NCBI GenBank assembly: GCA_027457225.1
Contig: DAIDTL010000057.1
Location: 1-6,854 of the forward strand
Length of the DNA: 6,854 nt
Source: Ferrovaceae bacterium
GTDB lineage: Bacteria; Pseudomonadota; Gammaproteobacteria; Burkholderiales; Ferrovaceae
Reading direction: 5' to 3'
Part shown: positions 1 to 6,037 of the stretch, piece by piece
Layout: each line of letters opens with the position of its first letter
Numbering within the stretch: position 1 is the stretch's first letter
Notes under the pieces: model-generated
What the model saw: only the letters and a program-made list of their open reading frames with translations
What the model was told of the DNA's origin: nothing
Databases searched by the model: none
Translations under genes and position numbers: made by a program

Positions 1-623
1 GGGTGGGATGGATACGGGCTCGAGCCTGGATACTGGTCTTCTCGTCCGTGGAGAGCACGCAGTCTGCCGGGCTCAAAGGTTTTCCTTCCCATTCACCCTG
101 ATACAGATCCAGCACTCTGCCGGCCTTGCGCTCGAAAGCCGGATCGCGCGGGAAGATCCAAGTGCGGTGCGACCACGGCCGGATCGCATCCTCGGTGAGC
201 CAGCGCCACAGGGTGCTTTGCCCGATCGAGGCCACCAAGCCGCGCTCGATGACCTCGCGGCGGATCTCCGGCACGCTCCAGCGCGACAGCGGCACCTCGG
301 ACTCGTAGGGCAGCTGGCAGGCCAGGGCCTTAATGGCCACGACGAGGCTGGGGGGAAAAGAGCGCTGGGCGCCCGGTGCGGGAGCGTTCCTCCAGACCCC
401 GCAGACGTTCTCGGAAGAAGCGGCTGCGCCACTTGCTGACAATCTGGCGCGGCGTATCCAGGCGCTCTGCGATCTCATCGTTGTCGAGCCCCTCGGCGGC
501 GTACAGCACGATCTTGGCCCGGATGACGTCCCGATACGGCGACGTATATTTGCGAGCCGTGGCCTCGAGTCGAACTCGTTCTGCACTGGATAGCTCAATG
601 CGATACGGGCATTTTCTTGGCAT
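1..623 (-). pseudogene. IS630-family transposase, N-terminal two thirds, split over two frames
   Basis: Transposase of the IS630/Tc1-mariner superfamily, a DDE enzyme that cuts and pastes at TA sites. The ATG at 623-621 follows a good ribosome site (AGGGAGG in the transcript, about 628-634). Residues 1-97 (to the TAA at 332-330) form the N-terminal helix-turn-helix region, with NDEIAERLDTPRQIVSKWRSR typical of the family in its central part. Homology then moves to another frame, from FPPSLVVAIKALACQLP (about 358-308) through a WSVPEIRREVIERG block to the catalytic block STDEKTSIQARARIHP at about 52-5, whose Asp is the first DDE residue. The C-terminal half lies off the window. The frame change falls at CTCTTTTCCCCCC (minus strand, about 351-363) and needs a +1 shift. 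It is either a one-base insertion that kills the gene or a translational or transcriptional slip. Family certain; activity unknown. Confidence 0.85.
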
Positions 624-712
624 ATATTCCCTCCCTGGGCTGATAAGGATGCCACTAGGGACGAAGATATGCCAGACTTATACGTCATCATATTTATGGA
701 ACTATGTACTTA
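1..712 (-). mobile_element. IS630-family insertion sequence, partial (other end beyond the left edge)
   Basis: The element is recognised from its transposase, which starts at 623 and runs leftward out of the window. Its outer end on this side is inferred, not proven: istB-like coding sequence resumes at 714, and IS630-family elements insert at TA dinucleotides. A TA is present at 711-712. The 624-711 stretch is AT-richer than its surroundings and would hold the terminal inverted repeat, but the matching end lies outside the window, so the repeat cannot be verified. The element sits inside an older IS21-family element. Confidence 0.6.
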
Positions 713-713
713 G

Positions 714-800
714 GAGACCGGCAACGAGAGCTACCGCTTCAAGAACAGCACCATCAAAACCGAAAAGGAGGGAAAGACTAAGAAACTACCCAAAGCTTGA
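714..800 (+). pseudogene. istB-like transposition helper ATPase, last 28 codons
   Basis: IstB is the AAA+ ATPase that works with the IstA transposase in IS21-family elements. Only the C-terminal tail remains: 28 codons beginning ETGNESYRFKNSTIK and ending LPKA before the TGA at 798-800. The ETGN-(E/D)S-(Y/W/F)RFK motif followed by a Lys/Thr-rich tail is how I remember many IstB proteins ending. An in-frame TAG lies immediately upstream (711-713), where the IS630 element begins, so the fragment has no start and is not expressed as IstB. The identification rests on a short match, but the IS21-type end repeats just downstream support it. The ATPase core, with Walker motifs, is missing. Confidence 0.6.
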
Positions 801-821
801 GCCATACTGGCTCACATAGAT

Positions 822-871
822 GGGTCAAATTTCAATGCAAAACCCGGGCCAGTGTTAGCTGCAACTCAACA
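822..871 (+). repeat. IS21-type subterminal repeats
   Basis: Two related motifs lie in tandem: GGGTCAAATTTCAATGCAA (822-840) and GGGCCAGTGTTAGCTGCAAC (846-865), the second continuing to the terminal CAACA at 867-871. They share GGG, CA, TT and TGCAA at the same spacing. IS21-family ends carry several such copies as IstA binding sites, ending in CA. The match is imperfect, as expected for an old copy. Confidence 0.5.
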
Positions 872-1168
872 ACCCCGTCCCTGGATCATAGTAGCGGTTC
901 CAGTTATCGGAGAGCCCCGTCTCGGAATCGTAGGTCTGGCCCGGATACCGGAGTGTCACATCCAACGGGCTCGGTGGGCCGAGCGGGGTATTCCCGAAGA
1001 CCCCCTCCTAGAGCCAGACGATGGTCCCAGTGGGGTTGGTGGCCAACCTTGGGATGTTGTCATAATCGGTGTACAGATACGTGACCGTTTCCGTTCCGAG
1101 GGAATGGTCGTGGTGCCGGTCACTTTGGAGAGCCGGTTGCCGTTGGCATCGTACGAGACTTTAGAGGT
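872..1168 (-). pseudogene. RHS/YD-repeat protein remnant (conserved core 3' region)
   Basis: Reading the minus strand gives a classic RHS core signature in pieces. SKVSYDANGNRLSKVTG lies at about 1165-1115. After a one-base shift near 1098 it continues as TVTYLYTDYDNIPRLATNPT and GTIVWL, then an amber TAG at 1010-1008, then EGVFGNTPLGPPSPLDVTLR and YPGQTYDSETGLSDNWNRYYDPGTG down to 872. The family (TYxYDxxGN, YLYTDxxxxPRLAT, RFPGQxYDxETGLxxNxxRxYDPxxGR) is well known for large secreted or surface proteins that encapsulate C-terminal toxins. The TAG most likely replaced a Trp codon, since family members have W at that point (VW-W-E). The sequence breaks off where YDPxTGRYLQSDPIGL should continue, exactly at the IS21 end. 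The 5' part of the gene is missing. Non-functional; no polymorphic toxin tip remains. Confidence 0.8.
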
Positions 1169-1449
1169 TACGCGGCCTTTTTCACCTTCACGGCCACATG
1201 CCGGCCGACGCGCGCCAGCATGTTCACAAGGGCGTCCAAGCTGAATTTCTCAATGCGCCCGCGCAGCAGGTCGTTGAGGCGTGGCTGCGTGAGCCCCAGA
1301 TGTTTCGCGGCCTGGACCTGGGTATCGCCACTGGCTTCCACGTAACGCTGGATGGCGATCATCAATTCCGCACGCACGCGCATGCTGGCAGCTGCACCGG
1401 GTGTATCTTCGATGGCATCCCATACACTTGCATAGGTCTGTTTCTTCAT
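1168..1449 (-). CDS. XRE-family antitoxin/transcriptional repressor of a toxin-antitoxin pair (HigA-like)
   Basis: A 93-residue cytoplasmic DNA-binding protein. A helix-turn-helix spans about residues 43-63 (TQVQAAKHLGLTQPRLNDLL), followed by the FSLDALVNMLARVG segment usual in antitoxins paired with Gp49/RelE-like toxins. The N-terminal part (VWDAIEDTP, then MRVRAELMIAIQRYV) also matches that group. The ATG (1449-1447) overlaps the toxin stop as ATGA, so the two genes are translationally coupled. A Shine-Dalgarno AGGA lies about 7 nt upstream, inside the toxin gene. It should neutralise the toxin by direct binding and repress the shared promoter. The Lys-rich C-terminus (VKVKKAA) ends where the RHS remnant begins. 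Full length for the family and with no visible defect, so probably functional. Confidence 0.85.
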   Translation of the reverse strand: MKKQTYASVWDAIEDTPGAAASMRVRAELMIAIQRYVEASGDTQVQAAKHLGLTQPRLNDLLRGRIEKFSLDALVNMLARVGRHVAVKVKKAA

Positions 1450-1769
1450 TGCTCTTTCCTCAGCGCCTTGTAGCGCGTTGTCGCCAGACTCAAATCGGCC
1501 TTGGCGGTTTTCTGGGTCTTTTTCTGGAAAGCGTGCAGCACATAGACAGCTTCCGGAAGCGTGGCGACATACAGCACCCGAAAGATCCCGCCTTCGACAC
1601 GCACCCGGATCTCGGTGACACCGGGGCCGATAGTCTTCATCGGTTTCCAGCTCTCTGGTAAGAGTCCGCGTTGCACGCGATCCAGTTGTAACCCCGACTC
1701 CCGGCGTGCTTCGTGCGGGAAAGCGCGCAGCGCTTCGAGAGAATCACCGAGAAAGGTGATGGGCTTCAT
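1446..1769 (-). CDS. Type II toxin, phage Gp49-like / RelE-HigB superfamily
   Basis: A 107-residue basic protein of the Gp49-like group in the RelE/ParE superfamily, whose characterised members are mostly ribosome-dependent mRNA endonucleases. Visible family blocks are WKPMKTIGPGVTEIRV (about residues 40-55), then FRVLYVATLPEAVYVLHAFQ (about 62-81) and KKTQKT with a final helix containing TTRYKALRKEQ. The Arg of FRVLYVA and the Lys-rich KKTQKT segment are the usual conserved basic residues. I choose the ATG at 1769-1767; a TTG at 1772-1770 directly before it is possible but less likely. No Shine-Dalgarno sequence lies in front, and the predicted transcription start is at or next to the ATG, so the message may be leaderless. 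Toxin comes first and antitoxin second, as in higBA. Length is normal and the frame intact. Confidence 0.85.
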   Translation of the reverse strand: MKPITFLGDSLEALRAFPHEARRESGLQLDRVQRGLLPESWKPMKTIGPGVTEIRVRVEGGIFRVLYVATLPEAVYVLHAFQKKTQKTAKADLSLATTRYKALRKEQ

Positions 1770-1775
1770 CAATTA

Positions 1776-1803
1776 ATTATATCAGTGATGATATAAACTG
1801 CAA
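1776..1803 (-). promoter_or_regulatory. Promoter and inverted-repeat operator of the toxin-antitoxin operon
   Basis: A perfect palindrome with 8-bp arms, TTATATCA (1777-1784) and TGATATAA (1789-1796), is separated by GTGA. On the minus strand a consensus -10 TATAAT (1781-1776) overlaps one arm, and a -35-like TTGCAG (1803-1798) lies 16 bp upstream, so the palindrome fills the spacer and the -10. Binding of the XRE antitoxin, alone or with toxin, would block RNA polymerase, the usual autoregulation of such pairs. The palindrome is direct observation; its use as operator is inference. Confidence 0.75.
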
Positions 1804-1882
1804 CCCGTGCCTGGCTTGAGGCTCAGAAGCGTCCCATCCAGAGTGCACCGAAATGGTGTTCCCTCAGTACATAGGAGGAATC

Positions 1883-2127
1883 ATGCCACGTCCTGCAATC
1901 AGAGTAGTACCAACGGAACCATGGACCATATCCCATGGGACAAAGACCGTCTGATCGGGCCGAAACCACCCCTCAAGCTTCGGGAGATCTGGGCCATCCG
2001 TATCAGGCTACAACTTACCAAAAGTACCCGCGATCTGGCCCTGTTCAATCTGGCCATCGACAGCAAGCTCCGAGGTTGTGACCTGATCAAGCTCAAGGTT
2101 CAACAACTCAAATCGGCAAAAAAATAG
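1883..2127 (+). pseudogene. Integrase-like (tyrosine recombinase type) gene, frameshifted and truncated
   Basis: The ATG at 1883 has a strong ribosome site (AGGAGG, 1873-1878) and opens with MPRPAIRVVPTEPW, but that frame stops at a TGA after 23 codons. From about 1921 the neighbouring frame carries IPWDKDRLIGPKPPLKLREI, then WAIRIRLQLTKSTRDLALFN and LAIDSKLRGCDLIKLKV, which I recognise as the N-terminal part of a widespread family of short (about 200 residue) integrases related to tyrosine recombinases. A one-base indel between about 1915 and 1935 therefore separates the start from the body. After LIKLKV the similarity ends and the frame runs a few codons (QQLKSAKK) into the A-rich tract of the tRNA terminator, stopping at 2125-2127. 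The catalytic C-terminal half, where Arg-His-Arg-Tyr would lie, is absent. A dead fragment beside a tRNA gene, as at many island edges. Confidence 0.75.
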
Positions 2128-2148
2128 GCCTAGCAAGCCGCTAAGCCT
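2118..2148 (-). terminator. Intrinsic terminator of tRNA-Ala
   Basis: On the minus strand, 9 nt after the encoded CCA end of the tRNA, AGGCTTAGC (2148-2140) and GCTAGGCCT (2134-2126) form a 9-bp stem with one G-U pair and a GGCTT loop. The stem is followed by an A and a run of seven T (2124-2118). Confidence 0.85.
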
Positions 2149-2157
2149 TTGTTTTTA

Positions 2158-2233
<76 letters not shown>

Positions 2234-2288
2234 ATGAAACGCTGTACCCCTCCCCACAGGCACTAGTCAGCCACAGAGGACGTGCAAA

Positions 2289-2317
2289 ATTGTACCTGCT
2301 TTGCGCGAAGCACGGAA
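2289..2317 (-). promoter_or_regulatory. Candidate promoter for tRNA-Ala
   Basis: On the minus strand TACAAT (2294-2289) is a good -10. A weak -35, TTCCGT (2317-2312), lies 17 bp upstream. Transcription would begin near 2282, giving a 5' leader of about 48 nt to be removed by RNase P and other nucleases. The rest of the stretch between the tRNA and the IS3-family element (2234-2453) holds no gene I can recognise. Confidence 0.35.
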
Positions 2318-2452
2318 GCCGCACTTGGCCGGCGCGGACGAAGACCGTAAAAGATAGTGAGACACTGCCGCCGAGTGTATTGCCGGCAGGCGTCAATGTT
2401 GAAGAAAGTGGCCGCGTATGGGATGATGCTCTTACAAGAGGGTCTACACAAA

Positions 2453-2482
2453 CTGACCCTGCCTCGATTCGACGCACATCAG
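2453..2482 (+). repeat. IS3-family terminal inverted repeat, transposase 3' side
   Basis: CTGACCCTGC (2453-2462), eleven poorly matching bases, then GCACATCAG (2474-2482). The same two blocks with the same 11-bp gap occur inverted at 3179-3208. The inner block almost touches the transposase stop codon at 2484-2486. Confidence 0.75.
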
Positions 2483-3207
2483 GCTATGCAGCTTTGAGTC
2501 GATTCTCCCACTGATTCGGTACCTGATAACCGATCGCCGAATGCATGCGCCGCGAATTGCAGAAGCCCTCGATTCAATCGATGAGGTCGATGCGCGACTC
2601 CGTCCGGGTTGCGTACCGAACCTGGTAGACGCGTCTGACCTTGAGCGTTTTGAAGAAGCTTTTCGTTACAGAATTGTCCCATTCGCTGGCTTTCCAGCCC
2701 ATCGACTGCACTATTGCATTCTCCTCGATCAACCGGCGACAGTCGCGGCTCCCGTACTGGTTCCCGCGGTCAGTGTGCATGATCAGCCCGGCGCCGGGTT
2801 TGCGATGCCAGTACACCGATTTGAGCGTCTGGCAGACCAGATCGGTGTTGATCCACTCGCTCATCGACCAGCCCACGATACGGCGGCTTGTCAGATCCAT
2901 GACACGGCCAGGTAGAGCCAACTTTCGGCGGTGGCGATTTGCGTAATATCGCCCACCCAGCGAAGGGTCCGCTACCTTGAGCTTGCTGGTACGATTCAGT
3001 CGGATCCAATTCCGAACGCTGGAATCCGCAATTCCCATGCGTTTGGCAGCCTGGTTACCGCTGATCGATTCGGTCAACCGCGCCGGCTCAATCTTGAATT
3101 CCAGCGTGTACTGCCGGTTCGGCACATTCTCTTTCCTGCCCCATTCGTTCCTCTGTTCATCAGGAAAATACCAAGGATCTGATGTGCATGAAGCCGGCGC
3201 AGGGTCA
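2454..3207 (-). mobile_element. IS3-family insertion sequence, internally deleted copy
   Basis: A 754-bp element bounded by imperfect inverted repeats that both begin TGACCCTGC at the outer edge and end GCACATCAG at the inner edge with equal spacing. Between them lies a fused, broken orfA/orfB pair. Complete IS3-family elements are usually about 1.2-1.5 kb, so roughly the second half of orfA and the first half of orfB are gone. No convincing 3-4 bp target duplication flanks it (left neighbour AAAC, right neighbour GGTT). With both ends kept it could in principle be moved by a related transposase. Confidence 0.8.
2484..3125 (-). pseudogene. IS3-family transposase, orfA start fused by deletion to the end of orfB
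   Basis: A GTG at 3125-3123, behind AGGAAAG, begins the orfA helix-turn-helix: NRQYTLEFKIEPARLTES, then GNQAAKRMGIADSSVRNW. At about 2965 this fuses to the orfB integrase core in another frame, RWVGDITQIATAESWLYLAV, whose Asp (codon 2950-2948) is the first catalytic residue. A further shift near 2902 returns to VMDLTSRRIVGWSMSEW and to MHTDRGNQYGSRDCRRL with the second Asp. The third catalytic residue is lost: the family's DNAVAESFFKTL reads DNSVTKSFFKTL here, with AAA at 2663-2661 in place of a Glu codon. A TGA at 2576-2574 replaces the Trp of DWIEGF, and the tail NSRRMHSAIGYQVPNQWENR runs on to the TAG at 2486-2484. Deletion, frameshift, nonsense codon and active-site change make this clearly inactive. 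Confidence 0.9.
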
Positions 3208-3208
3208 G
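3179..3208 (-). repeat. IS3-family terminal inverted repeat, transposase 5' side
   Basis: Read on the minus strand, this gives CTGACCCTGC (3208-3199), eleven bases, then GCACATCAG (3187-3179). Nineteen of nineteen bases in the two blocks match the repeat at 2453-2482. Confidence 0.75.
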
Positions 3209-3290
3209 GTTCCATTGGCGCAAAGGCCATGGCACAAGTCACAAACGTGGACTGCATTATTCAAACCGGAAAGCGGGGGCTGTTTACGGC

Positions 3291-5327
3291 ATGACCAAGG
3301 CTAAGTCGGGTCGACATCCAAGCGTCCTGCATTCGTCTCAGCTGCAAGGGCTGCAAAATCGGACACGACGTGCCGACATTCAAAGCCTGCGTGCACTGGC
3401 CATTGGGCTCGTGGTCGCTGCTCATGCCCATCTTCGGTTGATTGCAGGTGGCTATATCGGCGTCGACGTATTCTTTGTGCTTTCTGGCTACTTGATCTCC
3501 GGGCTCGTTCTGCGCGAAGTCGAGTCCACTGGGCGTTTTCAAGCCTGGCAATTCTACGCGCGGCGACTCAAACGCCTACTCCCTGCCATGCTGTTAGTTT
3601 TACTCAGTGTGGCCGTGGTCGGATGGCTTTTGATCAGCCCTGAATGGCAAAGAAATGACGCCGGCGCTGGGCAAGCCGCCAGCATTTGGCTCAGCAATTT
3701 CTATTTTGCCGCACGCGTGATCAATTATTTCTCGAGCAGCATCAATAACAATTTGTTTCTGCATACTTGGTCGCTTGCCGTCGAGGAACAGTTCTATCTC
3801 GTCTGGCCTTGGTCACTGTTGTTTTTGTACGGGATCTGGCAGTGGCAAGGTGCGCCCATGAGCTATAAGCGCCTCGCGACCGGCCTGGGGATAGTAGCGG
3901 CTGTGTCACTGGCAATTGGGGTGTACTGGTCCCACACCAATGTGGACGCGGGGTTTTATTTGATGCCCGGCAGGGTCTGGGAGTTTGCGCTGGGTGCGCT
4001 GACCTTCCTGCTCAGGAAGGCGATGGAGAAGGGCCGCTTTGCGCGAATTGGGCAATGGCGCGGCCGATCACTGCTCAATACCACAGGCTGGCTGTTGATC
4101 CTGCTGGCTTCGGTGATTTACGGTGATGATCTACGCTATCCCGGACTGTGGGCTTTACTGCCTTGTCTAGGTGCTTTGCTGGTCTTGCTCGATGCGCCGG
4201 AAAAACAGCCGACAAGCCTGTTCTCGCGCTTGGTGCTGCGCCAACCATTTCTGCAGTTCGTCGGTGATATTTCTTATAGTCTTTACCTCTGGCATTGGCC
4301 GGTTCTGATCCTGGGCAACCAAATATTTGGAAGCGGCGCTTTAACAGAGGTGAGCCTAGTGGCGTTGAGTATTACGTTAGCCAGCATGACATATTACGCG
4401 GTTGAAAGACCTATACATCGAGCACCCCTGCGCAACTCTGTAAATGTACTTCTTCCCTCGGTAGTGGGCGCGGCTTTGGGATTTTTTATCATGGGTGCGT
4501 GGCAAAATGCAGCGGTTAATCTAATGAAAGAACCGGCACAAGCCCGCATCATTGCTGCAGCATGGAACGTCCCGAAAATTTACGATCAGAGGGGTTGCGA
4601 CACGTGGTACCACAGCGCGAAGGTCATACCTTGCGGCTACGGACCGACGAACGCCCGCCACACCGCCGTTATGTTCGGCGATAGTGTGCTGGCACAATGG
4701 TTTCCCGCTGTGGCGCACATCTTCTTGCATATGCCGGGTTGGAGGCTGGTAGTTCTAACTAAATCGTCCTGTCCGGCAGCGCAAGTCAGCTACTACTACA
4801 ACATGATCAAGGCCAAATATACGGTATGCGATAGCTGGCGCCAACATGCCTTGGGCTTCATTGTGCAATTACATCCGGATGTGGTCATCATGGGTTCGTC
4901 ACGCTACTACGACTTTAGTTCGGCACAATGGATCAATGGCACACGGGCTGTGCTAAATCGTTTGAGCCCGGCGGCTCACGCCGTGGTGATCATGAGACCA
5001 ACGCCTAGATTGGGCTTTAACGGCCTCGATTGCATTGCCGCGCAGACCAACTGGCCGGATTGGCTACCGCAGTTTCGTCACTGCGAAAGACCACTCAAGC
5101 CGCCGTCAAGTCAAGGTGCTCTCGAGAGCTTGAAGCAGGCGGCAAAGCCTTACCCGAACGTACGCGTGATCGATCTAAGTGATGCGATTTGTCCAGATGG
5201 GATTTGCCGCGCTCGCCTTGGGTCAACCATTGTCTACAGAGATGGGCTACATATGACAGCGTCGTTCGTGCGATCTCTTGCTCCGATTCTCCGGCGGTCT
5301 TTACAGACGAACGGCATTTTGCAGTAA
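3291..5327 (+). CDS. Membrane acyltransferase, acyltransferase-3 with C-terminal SGNH domain (OafA-like)
   Basis: A 678-residue inner-membrane protein that most likely O-acetylates a surface or periplasmic glycan such as O-antigen, capsule or other polysaccharide; the acceptor cannot be read from sequence. Residues about 28-404 are the acyltransferase-3 domain with about ten membrane segments. They contain the R-X10-H pair R34/H45, GGYIGVDVFFVLSGYLIS (53-70), the basic loop FYARRLKRLLPA (88-99) and HTWSLAVEEQFYLVWP from H158. After the last membrane segment (about 386-404) comes a periplasmic SGNH hydrolase-like domain with GDS at 463-465 (nucleophile S465) and the DGLH motif near the end (D651, H654). 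The usual Asn of the third block is not obvious; GSSRYYD stands near its expected place. The start ATG has only a weak GGGGG about 12 nt upstream. The gene lies 83 bp after the IS3 copy and stands alone on its strand, flanked by IS remnants. Frame intact and length typical. Confidence 0.93.
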   Translation: MTKAKSGRHPSVLHSSQLQGLQNRTRRADIQSLRALAIGLVVAAHAHLRLIAGGYIGVDVFFVLSGYLISGLVLREVESTGRFQAWQFYARRLKRLLPAMLLVLLSVAVVGWLLISPEWQRNDAGAGQAASIWLSNFYFAARVINYFSSSINNNLFLHTWSLAVEEQFYLVWPWSLLFLYGIWQWQGAPMSYKRLATGLGIVAAVSLAIGVYWSHTNVDAGFYLMPGRVWEFALGALTFLLRKAMEKGRFARIGQWRGRSLLNTTGWLLILLASVIYGDDLRYPGLWALLPCLGALLVLLDAPEKQPTSLFSRLVLRQPFLQFVGDISYSLYLWHWPVLILGNQIFGSGALTEVSLVALSITLASMTYYAVERPIHRAPLRNSVNVLLPSVVGAALGFFIMGAWQNAAVNLMKEPAQARIIAAAWNVPKIYDQRGCDTWYHSAKVIPCGYGPTNARHTAVMFGDSVLAQWFPAVAHIFLHMPGWRLVVLTKSSCPAAQVSYYYNMIKAKYTVCDSWRQHALGFIVQLHPDVVIMGSSRYYDFSSAQWINGTRAVLNRLSPAAHAVVIMRPTPRLGFNGLDCIAAQTNWPDWLPQFRHCERPLKPPSSQGALESLKQAAKPYPNVRVIDLSDAICPDGICRARLGSTIVYRDGLHMTASFVRSLAPILRRSLQTNGILQ

Positions 5328-5557
5328 ACCAGGGTTCTAAGCGCTTCCGCCGCTTTTGGCAGGTGCTGGCCCACAGGCATGGCCACTAAATGGTATGTCA
5401 GGCACGTTGTTACAGTGCATGGACGCATCACTGTAAACCACCAACCACTGTCTCGACTGTCAATGGTCGACAAACCCCACCCTACCAATCCACCGATAGA
5501 ATGTGCAGCCTCCTGCTCTTCGCATCCAGAGCGCAGGACTGGAGCGATGGGCGCAGG

Positions 5558-5951
5558 CACACTCTTTCCTTGGTCCTGATGAGCATGCCCGGAGCTGGCG
5601 TCAGGACGGCGGCCAGACTCCTCACTGAAGTGACTAGCCGCGCCTTCGTTTCCGCCGCCCATCTTGCCGCCTATGCGGGCGTTGCACCGGTTATGCGCCG
5701 TTCTGGCAGTTCCATTTGGGGCGAGCATCCGTCGTGGCGGGGCAACCAGGTACTCAAGCACACTCTGTTTCTGTCCTCCTTCGCGGTATTGCGTGATCCC
5801 GTGTCCTGGGCCTACTACGACCGCAAAATCCACTAGGGCAAGCGGCCACAATCAAGCCCTTATCGCGGTTGCCCGGCGGCGCTGTGATGTCCTTTACGCG
5901 ATGCTGCGCGACGGCGCTTTCTATCACGCCGCTCCAGTGATTAACGCTTGA
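5558..5951 (+). pseudogene. IS110-family transposase, C-terminal remnant
   Basis: IS110-family enzymes pair an N-terminal DEDD (RuvC-like) domain with a C-terminal transposase_20 domain carrying a catalytic serine, and are guided by a bridge RNA. Only the C-terminal domain remains. It begins HTLSLVLMSMPGAGVRTAAR, a helix-hairpin-helix-like block, then LLTEVTSRAFVSAAHLAAYA, then GVAPVMRRSGSSIWGEHPSW and LKHTLFLSSFAVLRDPVSWA with YYDRK. An amber TAG at 5834-5836 stands where relatives have Gln (RAQGKRHNQAL). A one-base shift about 10 bp later (near 5846) moves the homology to GHNQALIAVARRRCDVLYAM, ending FYHAAPVINA with TGA at 5949-5951. The N-terminal domain is absent. The stretch 5328-5557 before it holds no recognisable coding sequence. 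Non-functional. Confidence 0.88.
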
Positions 5952-5974
5952 CGAATCAGATAGGGACACACCCC
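5952..5974 (+). other. Probable right-end sequence of the IS110-family element
   Basis: Directly after the transposase stop, CTTGACGAATCAGATAGGG runs into ACACACCCC (ending at 5974). A CTTGACGA...ATAGGGRCACMCCC tail just behind the gene resembles the 3' end I remember for many IS110-family copies. The exact boundary cannot be set, because this family lacks clear terminal inverted repeats and the left end is missing. Confidence 0.4.
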
Positions 5975-6037
5975 GCGATAGGATTCCCGCAAGAGAATGG
6001 TGGGGCTTGGCCCACGGTCGGGGGGCGATATCGCGGG
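5972..6037. repeat. 9-bp perfect inverted repeat
   Basis: CCCGCGATA (5972-5980) is matched by TATCGCGGG (6029-6037). The right arm overlaps a 10-bp palindrome GCGATATCGC (6025-6034) and the end of the first direct-repeat copy. A large hairpin is possible, with 48 nt between the arms. The function is unknown. Confidence 0.55.

Larger units (their letters stand above)
714..871 (+). mobile_element. IS21-family insertion sequence, right-end remnant
   Basis: This stretch contains the last codons of an istB-like gene and, about 20 bp downstream, two related end motifs ending in CA at 870-871, the arrangement expected at the right end of an IS21-family element. To the right (from 872), RHS-type coding sequence on the minus strand begins abruptly, so 871/872 is read as the insertion junction. 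To the left the element is cut off by the IS630 element. The other end and the istA gene are not in the window. Confidence 0.6.

Noticed and set aside
8..439. Long plus-strand open frame at the left edge
   Set aside because: It is antisense to the IS630 transposase, whose minus-strand translation carries the family's catalytic motif. The open frame results from GC-rich codons.
1807..1920. ATG at 1807 as the start of the integrase-like gene
   Set aside because: The residues from 1807 to 1920 show no family similarity. The strong ribosome site and family-like N-terminus belong to the ATG at 1883 in another frame, so the gene is frameshifted.
2396..2497. Small plus-strand frame of 33 codons starting MLKKVAAYGMMLL
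   Set aside because: It has no clear ribosome site and crosses the terminal repeat and 3' end of the IS3-family element. I recognise no family.
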